From assembly GCA_963771595.1 (NCBI GenBank), contig CAVYUC010000020.1:62001-126000 (forward strand): DNA of 64,000 bases. The letters are read 5' to 3'. The stretch's first letter is position 1, and each line of letters starts with the position of its first letter. Below the pieces are notes generated by a model that did not search any database, was not told the origin of the DNA, and saw only the letters and a program-made list of their open reading frames with translations. This document shows, one piece after another, positions 1 through 7,854 of this stretch. This DNA comes from CAVYUC01 sp963771595. Lineage in GTDB: Bacteria > Bacteroidota > Bacteroidia > Bacteroidales > Prolixibacteraceae. The position numbers and the translations under genes are program-made.

Positions 1-2460
1 TCCGGTTGGCCCCGAAGAACTTCCGTACCAGCCCGAACTTTGAAGCGACATTTTCACATCACCCAGCTGTTCTACATTATTTACATTGAATGCAATATTA
101 AACGAAGCATTTAAGGTAAAATCATTTGTTCTGACCAAATATCCGTCAAGTGTGAATTCAATTCCTTTATTTGAAGTTTCGCCAATATTTTGCATCTGAT
201 AATCGTAGCCTGTGTTACTTGGAATGTTAGCCCGGATGAGTAAATCTTTTGTTGTATTTAAATAAGCATCGATTGTTCCGTTCAGTCTGGAATTAAAAAA
301 GCCGAAATCAAGACCAACATTTCGTGTGTATGTAGTTTCCCAGCGCAAATCGGGATTTGCAATTGTTGTTCCCGGCACCAGCTGATTTTGCAGGTTTTCA
401 TCAATATAATAAGGTTTATCGCTGTCGCTGGTGGTGTACAGCATTTTCCACATATCATCACCAATGCGGTTATTACCTGCAGTTCCGTAGCTTGCCCGCA
501 GTTTCAGGTTCGAAAGGAAAGCAGCATCTTGCAGAAACGATTCTTCTGAAATTCGCCAGGCTGCGGCAAAAGAAGGAAAATAACCCCATCGGTTTCCGGC
601 AGCAAACTTGCTCGAACCATCGGCCCGGAATGTAATGGTAGCCAGGAAACGTTCCTGAAAATTATAATTCAGCCTCCCGAAAAATGAGGAAAGCCGATCT
701 TCGGGAGAAACAAACGATTGGTTGGGTTGAGGAACACCAAGGTTCATCATAGCAAGTGCTGCTTCAACGTCCACATCATTGGGGAAAAACCGTGATTCCA
801 TTTGCAGCATTTTTGAACGGTAAAAGAAAATTTCCTGCCCGACCAAAACATTTAAATTGTGCCCCGGCAAGAAATCATCTTTATGAAAAGAGAGCGTATT
901 TGACATTCGCTGTCGCAAACCTTCGCGGGTTTCGATGTTCACCATTGGAGTTCCGCCGCTGTTGTTTTTCGATTGGGAAGTGGAAGGGCCATAAAAACGA
1001 TCTTCCCGCCGGTTTTCAAACTCAACTCCCCAATCGCTTTGCAACACCAGATTTTCAATGAGTTTAAAACTGATACCGGCATCAAAAGTAATGTTTTGCC
1101 GGTTCGATTTGCGGTAATCATCGTTTACCACATCAACAGGATTATAAAGCTGGCTTGCAGCTTCCATATCCGTTTCAAAATCCACAGCATCCAAAAATTC
1201 CTGTAGTCCGCGAACCGGCGAATACTTTATTGCATGTTTCAGCCGGCTGTTTGATGAAGAACCTTCGGTAGATGTGCCGGCGCCTGTAACATCAGTATCG
1301 GAAAAGCGGGTATTGAAATCGAGTGTCACCCGTTCAGAAACTTTGCTGTTCAGTTTAAGGTTGATGTTGTTGCGGACATAACCTGAACCGAGCATAATTC
1401 CTTCGTCATCGGCGCGGGTAATGCTCAGGTTGTATTTTGTTGTGTTTGAACCACCGGTTATACTTGCATTGTGGTATTGCGTAATGGCGTCGCGGCCAAA
1501 AATCTCATCCTGCCAGTTGGAACCTGCCTGTGCTTTGTACAATTCCAAATCGCCAAAAACACCATAATACCTTTCGAAATTCCGGGCCGTGTTGCCGCTT
1601 TCGCCAGCCAGTTCGTACTGCCACATCACATATCCGTAAGGATTAAGAACATCCAGCGTTTTTGCAATTCTTTTTATACCGTAATACATATTGTAGTTCA
1701 CATTTATTTCGCCTGCCACCCCCGATTTGGTAGTAATAATAACTACACCGTTTGCACCGCGTGCACCATAAATTGCTGTTGAAGAGGCATCTTTTAAAAC
1801 ATCGATTGATGCAATATCTGTGGGCGCAATATCGCTGATGCTTCCCACCGGAAAACCGTCAACAATGTACAGCGGCGAATTATCCTGCGTAATAGAACCG
1901 CCTCCCCTTACACGGATTTTTATTTCTGCATCGGGCGAACCTTCTGTAGTGGTAATTTGCACTCCGGCCAAACGTCCTGTAATAGCCTGGGCGGTTGACG
2001 TAACCGGAATATCCCGTAGCATATCGCCCGAAACAGAAGACACAGAACCGGTTAAATCCCGTTTCGAGACGGTTCCGTAACCAATTGCCACTACCTCGTC
2101 CAAACCAATTGAGGTTACTTCCATCTTCACATTAATAACCGATCGTCCGTTAACCGGAATAATTTGTTCGGAATAACCAATAAAACGAAATACCAGCGCC
2201 GCATTTTGAGGATTGCTTACCTGGAGGCTGTAGTTTCCATCAACATCAGAAACAGTTCCGAATGTTGTTCCCTGCACTATAATATTCACTCCCGGTAACG
2301 GCTCTCCATCTGTATCAGTAATTTTACCGCTTACAACCTGATTTTGCGCAACCACTGAATATGTGAAAAACAGTTGGGCTGCCAGAAACAGAATCGTAAA
2401 ACGAAAAAGCCACTTCCAGTGAAATGACCCGTTTCTACTTATCTCTTTTAGTATATTCAT
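1..2460 (-). CDS. SusC/RagA family TonB-linked outer membrane receptor (partial, 3' end beyond window)
   Basis: The frame is open for exactly 820 codons from an ATG at 2460 to the window edge, so the C-terminal part of the barrel is missing. A signal peptide covers about residues 1-39, ending in a hydrophobic stretch and VVAQ. A carboxypeptidase-regulatory-like domain follows (GKITDTDGEPLPGV, about 45-125). The plug domain carries the hallmark VVAIGYGTVSKRDLTGSVSS and the typical stretch ending IYGARGANGVVIITTKSG. The rest is beta-barrel. By family knowledge it imports oligosaccharides or similar nutrients across the outer membrane with a SusD lipoprotein, which would lie to the left of the window. 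No anti-sigma-interacting extension precedes the regulatory domain. The identity is certain at family level; the substrate is unknown. Confidence 0.95.
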   Translation of the reverse strand, partial: MNILKEISRNGSFHWKWLFRFTILFLAAQLFFTYSVVAQNQVVSGKITDTDGEPLPGVNIIVQGTTFGTVSDVDGNYSLQVSNPQNAALVFRFIGYSEQIIPVNGRSVINVKMEVTSIGLDEVVAIGYGTVSKRDLTGSVSSVSGDMLRDIPVTSTAQAITGRLAGVQITTTEGSPDAEIKIRVRGGGSITQDNSPLYIVDGFPVGSISDIAPTDIASIDVLKDASSTAIYGARGANGVVIITTKSGVAGEINVNYNMYYGIKRIAKTLDVLNPYGYVMWQYELAGESGNTARNFERYYGVFGDLELYKAQAGSNWQDEIFGRDAITQYHNASITGGSNTTKYNLSITRADDEGIMLGSGYVRNNINLKLNSKVSERVTLDFNTRFSDTDVTGAGTSTEGSSSNSRLKHAIKYSPVRGLQEFLDAVDFETDMEAASQLYNPVDVVNDDYRKSNRQNITFDAGISFKLIENLVLQSDWGVEFENRREDRFYGPSTSQSKNNSGGTPMVNIETREGLRQRMSNTLSFHKDDFLPGHNLNVLVGQEIFFYRSKMLQMESRFFPNDVDVEAALAMMNLGVPQPNQSFVSPEDRLSSFFGRLNYNFQERFLATITFRADGSSKFAAGNRWGYFPSFAAAWRISEESFLQDAAFLSNLKLRASYGTAGNNRIGDDMWKMLYTTSDSDKPYYIDENLQNQLVPGTTIANPDLRWETTYTRNVGLDFGFFNSRLNGTIDAYLNTTKDLLIRANIPSNTGYDYQMQNIGETSNKGIEFTLDGYLVRTNDFTLNASFNIAFNVNNVEQLGDVKMSLQSSGWYGSSSGPTG

Positions 2461-2927
2461 AATTTGATTAGGATTATTTTAATCTGGATTTAAGTTAATT
2501 CAAATTTATTAAAAATCTCATTTATACTGGAATAAAAAAACTGGTAAAACTTGTTCAAATCTATCAATACGAATTCATAAATCTGTTTTTTGCTCTTCCA
2601 AAAAACAAATTAAACCTGACATAAAATAAGAAATTTGTCATTCCCGTTGCATTTTTCAATGTGGTTTTCTACCTCTCTGTGACAATATTCCACAAATTAT
2701 GAATTTCTTATTTTAAACGGAAATCAAATTTAGTTCTGAAAAAGCTTTTTGCAGAGTTTTTTTTTCCTGAGTATAACCTGCTGAGATATAAACAACTGAT
2801 TATGCAAACCTCTTATTAAAGCAAGTGCAGCAACCAATTGAAAAAGATGCAATTGCCTGTTGGTTTCTGCATAAAAGTTTTGGCACAGATTTGTTCGAGT
2901 ATTGAATGAAATTAAACAGGAACTAAA
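2461..2927. other. AT-rich divergent intergenic region
   Basis: 467 bp between the divergent susC-like and UPF0182 genes. It must hold both promoters. Two TAnnTTTG-type boxes occur on the minus strand (complements of 2501-2508 and 2725-2732), but neither has a TTG at the expected -33 distance, so neither is called. No ORF, RNA gene or convincing hairpin was seen. Confidence 0.5.
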
Positions 2928-5744
2928 GTGTACACAGTAATTTTTTTATTTTTTATAGCGCTGGCCGGATTTCTTATTTTTCAGGGGTTGAAATCCAAAA
3001 GATTAACTGTAACTGTGGCTGGTGCAGTGATTGGTGCGATTACTTTATTATCCACCTGGTTTTTTGGATTTTGGGTAGAAAAACTGTGGTTTGATGAAGT
3101 TGGATACAACGACCGGTTTTGGACCGTTTGGTTTACCCAAATTGGTTTATTTGCCGGTTCATTTATATTGGGCGGATTATATGTTTTTCTTTTAACATTC
3201 TCATTGCGCAAAAAACGACAAAAATTTATACGATACATTGCTGTTTTTGCAGGCGCCTTGTTAAGCGCAGTCTGGCTTTTTAACGATTGGGAAACTGTGC
3301 TGATGTATATTTTCAGGGTATCGACACCTATTTCGGAGCCGATACTGAACATGAACACCGGATTTTACTTTTTTACTTTGCCGTTTTTAAAAATCATTTA
3401 CAACACCTTGCTTTTTCTGAGTTTCATTGCTTTTGCAGCTTCTTTGGCGGCATCTTTCAAAAACATTTCCGACCGAAATTCGGAAGTAGTGCTCCATGAA
3501 GATTTAAGCTGGAACAAATCGCTGTTTATTAGCGCCGGTGTAATTTTACTGATACTGGCTTTCGGAAAATACATCAGTCGTTTCGATCTGATGTATTCGC
3601 AGCAGGGAGTTGTTTCTGGCCCCGGCTGGACCGATGATAAAATCAGGCTCCCGATGCTGTTTTTAATGGCGGTGATAACAGCTTTGGCCGGTATTGCAAT
3701 GGCAATTCCCGGGGCGCGAAAACGATTCACCGGATTGTTCCTGAATAATAACAGAAGAAATGTACTTTCCGATCTCTATGTAATTCCGGCAGTGGTATTT
3801 GCATTGTGGATAGTTGCCCTGCTTGTGCTTCCTTCCCTTTTTCAAAATCTGAAAGTGGAACCCAATGAAATAACGGTTGAACGTCCGTATATTAAAAACA
3901 ACATTCAGTTTACACGCTACGGATTTGGGTTGGACAAAGTGGAGGAGTACGAATTTCCGGCTATTGATGAATTGTCGCAACAAACTGTTGAAGAAAACAG
4001 CAACCTCCTAAAAAACATTCGTTTATGGGATTACCGGGCGCTGGATGCAGTTTTTAAACAGTTTCAGGAAATAAGGTTGTATTACGAATTTACCGACGTG
4101 GATATCGACAGGTACACCATTGGCGATTCGTACAACGAAGTGATGATTTCGGCCCGCGAAATGGAAACCGGAAATCTGCCACCTGAAAGCCAGACATTTG
4201 TAAATAAACGATTTAAATACACTCATGGTTTTGGCATTACATTAAACCGCGTCAGTGAATTTACCTCCGAAGGGCTTCCAAATCTGCTGATAAAAGATAT
4301 TCCGCCAATAAGTAAATATGAACAGCTGAATGTAACGCGTCCGGAAATTTACTACGGCGAATTAACAGACGATTTTGTTGTGGTAAATACCAAAGAAAAA
4401 GAATTTGATTACCCGAGTGGTGAAAGTAATGTTTACACCCGTTATGAAGGCAAAGGCGGAGTTCCGCTGAATGGATTGTGGCGAAAATTTTTGTTTGGCT
4501 CGCAATACGGAACAACGCGGTTTTTATTATCGGGCTACCCCACCAGCGAAAGCCGGATTATGTTTCACCGGCAGATTTCGGACAGAATTCAGACACTGGC
4601 GCCTTTTCTGAATTTTGATGATGACCCGTACATTGTGCTGAACCAGGGAAAACTGTACTGGATTGTTGACGCCTACACCACATCACAATACTATCCTTAC
4701 AGCGAACCGTTTTCATCGCTTGAGCGCATTGGATATAATCGCGGAGAGAGCAATCAAAGTTTATTTAACCAGATTAGCAATCAACTTCGGGGTAAAAATT
4801 ATATCCGCAATTCAGTAAAAATAACTGTTGACGCGTACTCGGGAAAAGTAAACTTTTACATTTTCGATAAAAACGACCCGCTGCTGCAGGTTTATAACAA
4901 AATTTTTCCTGGCATGCTGAAAGACAAATCTGACATGCCTGAAGGATTGCGTAATCACGTTCGTTATCCTTCGGATATGCTGCTCATTCAGGGTCTTGTT
5001 TATTCAAAATACCACATGACTGATCCTGCGGTTTTTTACAATCAGGAAGATTTGTGGGTGCGTTCAACCGAAAAATATTACAATAATGTGCAGCCGGTGG
5101 AGCCGTACTACATTATGTGGGAGCAGCCCGGCAGCGATGAAATGGAATTTGTACTTATCCTGCCTTTCACACCAAAAGACAAACAGGTAATGATTGGCTG
5201 GATTGCAGGAATGTGCGACGGTGAAAATTACGGACGTTTTCTGGCCTATAAATTCCCCAAGGAAAAAAGAGTTCTGGGAACGCAGCAGGTGGAAACCAAA
5301 ATTGATCAGGATTCTTATCTTTCCGGTCAGTTAACATTGTGGGATCAGCGCGGCTCCAACGTTATTCGCGGAAATGTTTTGGCCATTCCGGTAAACAAAA
5401 CCATGTTGTATGTAGAACCCATTTTTTTACAATCCGAAACTTCAGCATACCCTGAGTTGCGTCTGGTAGCCGTTATGCACGATGATAATTTAAGTTATGC
5501 CGAAACTTTTGATGAAGCGCTGGCGGGGTTGTATAAAACATCTGAAAAAGAACCTGCCACAGCAGCAGCAACGACTGGCACTCCCAAAAGAAACCAGACC
5601 ACCAAAGAATTAATAAATGAGGCGAACCAGGCTTTCGAAAACTACCTGCAACTGATGCAGCAAAAAGATTTCCGACAGGCCGGCGAAGCCCTCGAAACCT
5701 TACGACAATCGCTGCAACAACTGGCTGGAGAAAGTGGAAATTAA
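2928..5744 (+). CDS. UPF0182 (COG1615) integral membrane protein
   Basis: 938 residues, normal for the UPF0182 family. The start is GTG, supported by an AGGA six bases upstream. The first ~310 residues hold seven to eight hydrophobic helices (about 3-20, 28-50, 67-92, 101-118, 145-172, 195-214, 240-260, 283-308). A large soluble part follows with family-typical stretches such as VERPYIKNNIQFTRYGFGLD and, near 765, the acidic WEQPGSDEMEF segment. The C-terminus (about 890-938) is a charged helical tail. The function of the family is not established; the protein sits in the inner membrane with a large extracytoplasmic domain. It is followed 29 bp later by a DUF2267 gene and then a PEBP gene on the same strand, suggesting one operon. 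Confidence 0.9.
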   Translation: MYTVIFLFFIALAGFLIFQGLKSKRLTVTVAGAVIGAITLLSTWFFGFWVEKLWFDEVGYNDRFWTVWFTQIGLFAGSFILGGLYVFLLTFSLRKKRQKFIRYIAVFAGALLSAVWLFNDWETVLMYIFRVSTPISEPILNMNTGFYFFTLPFLKIIYNTLLFLSFIAFAASLAASFKNISDRNSEVVLHEDLSWNKSLFISAGVILLILAFGKYISRFDLMYSQQGVVSGPGWTDDKIRLPMLFLMAVITALAGIAMAIPGARKRFTGLFLNNNRRNVLSDLYVIPAVVFALWIVALLVLPSLFQNLKVEPNEITVERPYIKNNIQFTRYGFGLDKVEEYEFPAIDELSQQTVEENSNLLKNIRLWDYRALDAVFKQFQEIRLYYEFTDVDIDRYTIGDSYNEVMISAREMETGNLPPESQTFVNKRFKYTHGFGITLNRVSEFTSEGLPNLLIKDIPPISKYEQLNVTRPEIYYGELTDDFVVVNTKEKEFDYPSGESNVYTRYEGKGGVPLNGLWRKFLFGSQYGTTRFLLSGYPTSESRIMFHRQISDRIQTLAPFLNFDDDPYIVLNQGKLYWIVDAYTTSQYYPYSEPFSSLERIGYNRGESNQSLFNQISNQLRGKNYIRNSVKITVDAYSGKVNFYIFDKNDPLLQVYNKIFPGMLKDKSDMPEGLRNHVRYPSDMLLIQGLVYSKYHMTDPAVFYNQEDLWVRSTEKYYNNVQPVEPYYIMWEQPGSDEMEFVLILPFTPKDKQVMIGWIAGMCDGENYGRFLAYKFPKEKRVLGTQQVETKIDQDSYLSGQLTLWDQRGSNVIRGNVLAIPVNKTMLYVEPIFLQSETSAYPELRLVAVMHDDNLSYAETFDEALAGLYKTSEKEPATAAATTGTPKRNQTTKELINEANQAFENYLQLMQQKDFRQAGEALETLRQSLQQLAGESGN

Positions 5745-5773
5745 TTTATTATTTAATCCTAAAAATTAAAATT

Positions 5774-6223
5774 ATGGCACTGGAATTTAATAAATACGCA
5801 CAGGAAGGAAATGAATTTGTTAACCGGCTTGCACATCATCTCGGACATCCCAAAGATTTATCGCGAACCGGAATTATACTCCGGGCAGTGTTGCACACCT
5901 TGCGCGATCGGTTAACAATCAGTGAGGCAATGGATATTCTTGCCCAGCTGCCAATGTTTTTAAAAGCCGTTTATGCCGACAACTGGAAGTATTCGGAAAA
6001 ACCAATCCCGGTAAATACAGTGCAAGAGTTTTTAAATGAAATAAAAAAACATCAGGATCAATACGGCGAAAGTGAATTTAACTGGCCGGAACATACCGAC
6101 GAAATTGTAGCAACAGTTTTCAGGGAACTTCGCAGTTTTATTTCCGAAGGAGAATCCAATCATATTATTGCACAGCTTCCGAAAGAGCTCGAAGAATTTT
6201 ACAGCGAAAGCATTCATCAATAA
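5774..6223 (+). CDS. DUF2267 domain-containing protein
   Basis: 149 residues covering one full DUF2267 domain: the FVNRLAHHLG helix near the N-terminus, ILRAVLHTLRDRLT (about 36-49), the LPMFLKAVYADNW segment (about 60-73) and the second half ending HIIAQLPKELEEFYSE. No signal peptide or membrane helix. The biochemical role is unknown. In other bacteria genes of this family are often found among stress and persistence genes, and the neighbours here (UPF0182, PEBP, PEP synthase, COG2187/COG0645 kinases nearby) fit that pattern. The start ATG follows an A-rich leader and the gene is 19 bp from the next. Confidence 0.9.
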   Translation: MALEFNKYAQEGNEFVNRLAHHLGHPKDLSRTGIILRAVLHTLRDRLTISEAMDILAQLPMFLKAVYADNWKYSEKPIPVNTVQEFLNEIKKHQDQYGESEFNWPEHTDEIVATVFRELRSFISEGESNHIIAQLPKELEEFYSESIHQ

Positions 6224-6242
6224 TCATATAAAATTAACAGTT

Positions 6243-6704
6243 ATGGCATTTAACATCACAAGCACAGCATTTGAATATGGCGCAAATATTCCGGTTAAAC
6301 ATGCCTGCACAGGCGACGACCTCTCCCCGCCCCTGCGCTGGGACGAAGTTCCAAAAGGCACAGCATCACTGGCTTTAATAGTAGAAGATCCGGATGCGCC
6401 AAATGGAACCTACACGCACTGGGTTGTTTACAATTTACCGCCGGATTCAAACACGCTGGAAGCAACAATCCCTATTCAAAAGAACCTTCAAAACGGCGCA
6501 ATTCAGGGCAAAAATGATTTTGGCAAAACCGGCTACGGTGGCCCATGTCCGCCCAAAGGCGAAGAACACCGCTATTTTTTCAGGTTATATGCGCTGAAAA
6601 AGAAACTGGCGCCGGAATCGGCAAACACTGCCGACGATTTCCACATCGCCATTAAAGGTTTGGTATTGGAAGAAGCAGAATATATGGGGAAATTCAAGAA
6701 GTAA
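6243..6704 (+). CDS. YbhB/YbcL family PEBP (Raf kinase inhibitor-like) protein
   Basis: 153 residues from the ATG at 6243. The longer in-frame extension upstream runs through the end of the DUF2267 gene and is not credible. Phosphatidylethanolamine-binding-protein motifs are clear: CTGDDLSPPLRW (about 23-34), ALIVEDPDAP (about 44-53), THWVVYNLP (about 58-66), GYGGPCPPKGEEHRYFF (about 98-114). Cytoplasmic; no signal peptide. Bacterial members are structurally known but their physiological ligand is unclear. Last gene of the plus-strand run; a minisatellite begins 18 bp after its stop. Confidence 0.93.
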   Translation: MAFNITSTAFEYGANIPVKHACTGDDLSPPLRWDEVPKGTASLALIVEDPDAPNGTYTHWVVYNLPPDSNTLEATIPIQKNLQNGAIQGKNDFGKTGYGGPCPPKGEEHRYFFRLYALKKKLAPESANTADDFHIAIKGLVLEEAEYMGKFKK

Positions 6705-6721
6705 TTAAGTATTACCGGTCG

Positions 6722-7003
6722 TGCAATCGGGTTCCTGAACTCTGCATTCGGGTTCCCCGCTGTGCATTTGGGTTCCTAAACGCTGCAATTGGGTTCCTTG
6801 TCGTGCATTTGGGTTTCTGAACGCTGGAATCAGGTTCCTGAACTCTACATTCGTGTTCCCCGTCGTGCATTTGGGTTCATGAACTCTACATTTGGGTTAC
6901 TGAACGCTGCAATCGGGATCCCCGTCGTGCATTTGGGTTCCTGAGTGTTGCATTTGAGTTCCCCGTCGTGCATTTAGGTTCCTGAGTGTTGCAATCAGGT
7001 TTA
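6722..7003. repeat. Degenerate alternating 20/21-bp minisatellite (about 13.6 units)
   Basis: Each unit begins with the core TGCAWTYGGGTTCC. The core is followed by either a 7-base linker (TGAACGC, TGAACTC, TGAGTGT; 21-bp units) or a 6-base linker (CCGTCG, CCGCTG, TTGTCG; 20-bp units). Unit starts: 6722, 6743, 6763, 6784, 6804, 6825, 6846, 6866, 6887, 6908, 6928, 6949, 6969, 6990 (last partial). The order of linkers is 7-6-7-6-7-7-6-7-7-6-7-6-7, so a roughly 41-bp dimer is the higher-order unit. The period is not a multiple of three. The array lies between the convergent 3' ends of the PEBP and fpg genes. Confidence 0.92.
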
Positions 7004-7059
7004 ATTCCTGCCAGAAACGGTTATTTTTTCATCCTGTAATTTTCTGACAACTGAATGTT

Positions 7060-7839
7060 TCATTCCTTTTGGCAGGCCGGACAGAAAAGTGTCGTCCTTC
7101 CGGAAATGGTAATCTTTTTAATTTTTCCTTTACATTTCGGACAGTCATCTCCTGCTTTCCGGTGTGGCAACAAATATGAATCAGGCAATTTTGAAACATC
7201 AGCATTTTTTTCTATCGCCTTTTCCAACACCTTCCGCATATTTTTGTACAGATTTTTTAAATCCTTTTCGCCAAGATCTCCGGTATTTTTTTTTGGATGC
7301 AATTTTGTCTGATAAAGAATTTCATCGGAATAAACATTTCCAATTCCGGCAATTGCAGACTGGTCGGTCAATGCAGTTTTCAGCATCGAATGTTTATTTT
7401 TCAATAACGACACAAAATCATCTTCATTTATTTCGAGCGCATCCACAGCCAATTCCTTATTTTTTATGAAGCCATCCAAATCATCTGTCATTTCCACGTG
7501 CCCCAGTTTTCGCTTGCTGATGTAATATAATTTGTGGCTGTTTTTAAATTGAAACCAGCATTTGAAATATTTTGGCGCTTCCTCATTTTCTTTGAGGTAC
7601 TGCAAATCGCCGGTCATACCAAAATGCATTACAACCGTTTGCTTGTTGTCGGTTGATAAAAAAAGGTATTTTCCGCGCCGGGTGGTTTCTTTAAACCGGT
7701 GGCCTTTCAATTTTTTACTGAAGTCGTTTTTTGAAATCGCAATCAGTTTACCATCTTCCGAATCAAATTCATCAATTGCACTGTTTTCAGCTTTTTGGGC
7801 TACTTTCCGATACACTTCAACATCGGGTAATTCTGGCAT
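7060..7839 (-). CDS. Fpg/Nei family DNA glycosylase/AP lyase
   Basis: 259 residues when started at the ATG at 7839, giving MPELPDVE. An upstream in-frame ATG would add MYV, but the family needs Pro2 exposed as nucleophile after Met removal, so the downstream start is right. Pro2, Glu3 and Lys57 (RRGKYLF) match the catalytic residues of formamidopyrimidine-DNA glycosylases. The helix-two-turns-helix region reads IAGIGNVYSDEILY. The C-terminal zinc finger CPKC-x16-CPAC is complete. Role: excision of oxidised purines in base-excision repair. It follows ppsA by 15 bp in a minus-strand run that also encodes PolX. MutM versus a divergent Nei-like specificity cannot be settled here. Confidence 0.9.
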   Translation of the reverse strand: MPELPDVEVYRKVAQKAENSAIDEFDSEDGKLIAISKNDFSKKLKGHRFKETTRRGKYLFLSTDNKQTVVMHFGMTGDLQYLKENEEAPKYFKCWFQFKNSHKLYYISKRKLGHVEMTDDLDGFIKNKELAVDALEINEDDFVSLLKNKHSMLKTALTDQSAIAGIGNVYSDEILYQTKLHPKKNTGDLGEKDLKNLYKNMRKVLEKAIEKNADVSKLPDSYLLPHRKAGDDCPKCKGKIKKITISGRTTLFCPACQKE

Positions 7840-7854
7840 AACATACAATTTTAG

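Noticed and set aside
6722..7003. CRISPR-like array
   Set aside because: The 'spacers' are only 6-7 bases and fall into two fixed classes; repeats are degenerate throughout and no cas gene is near.
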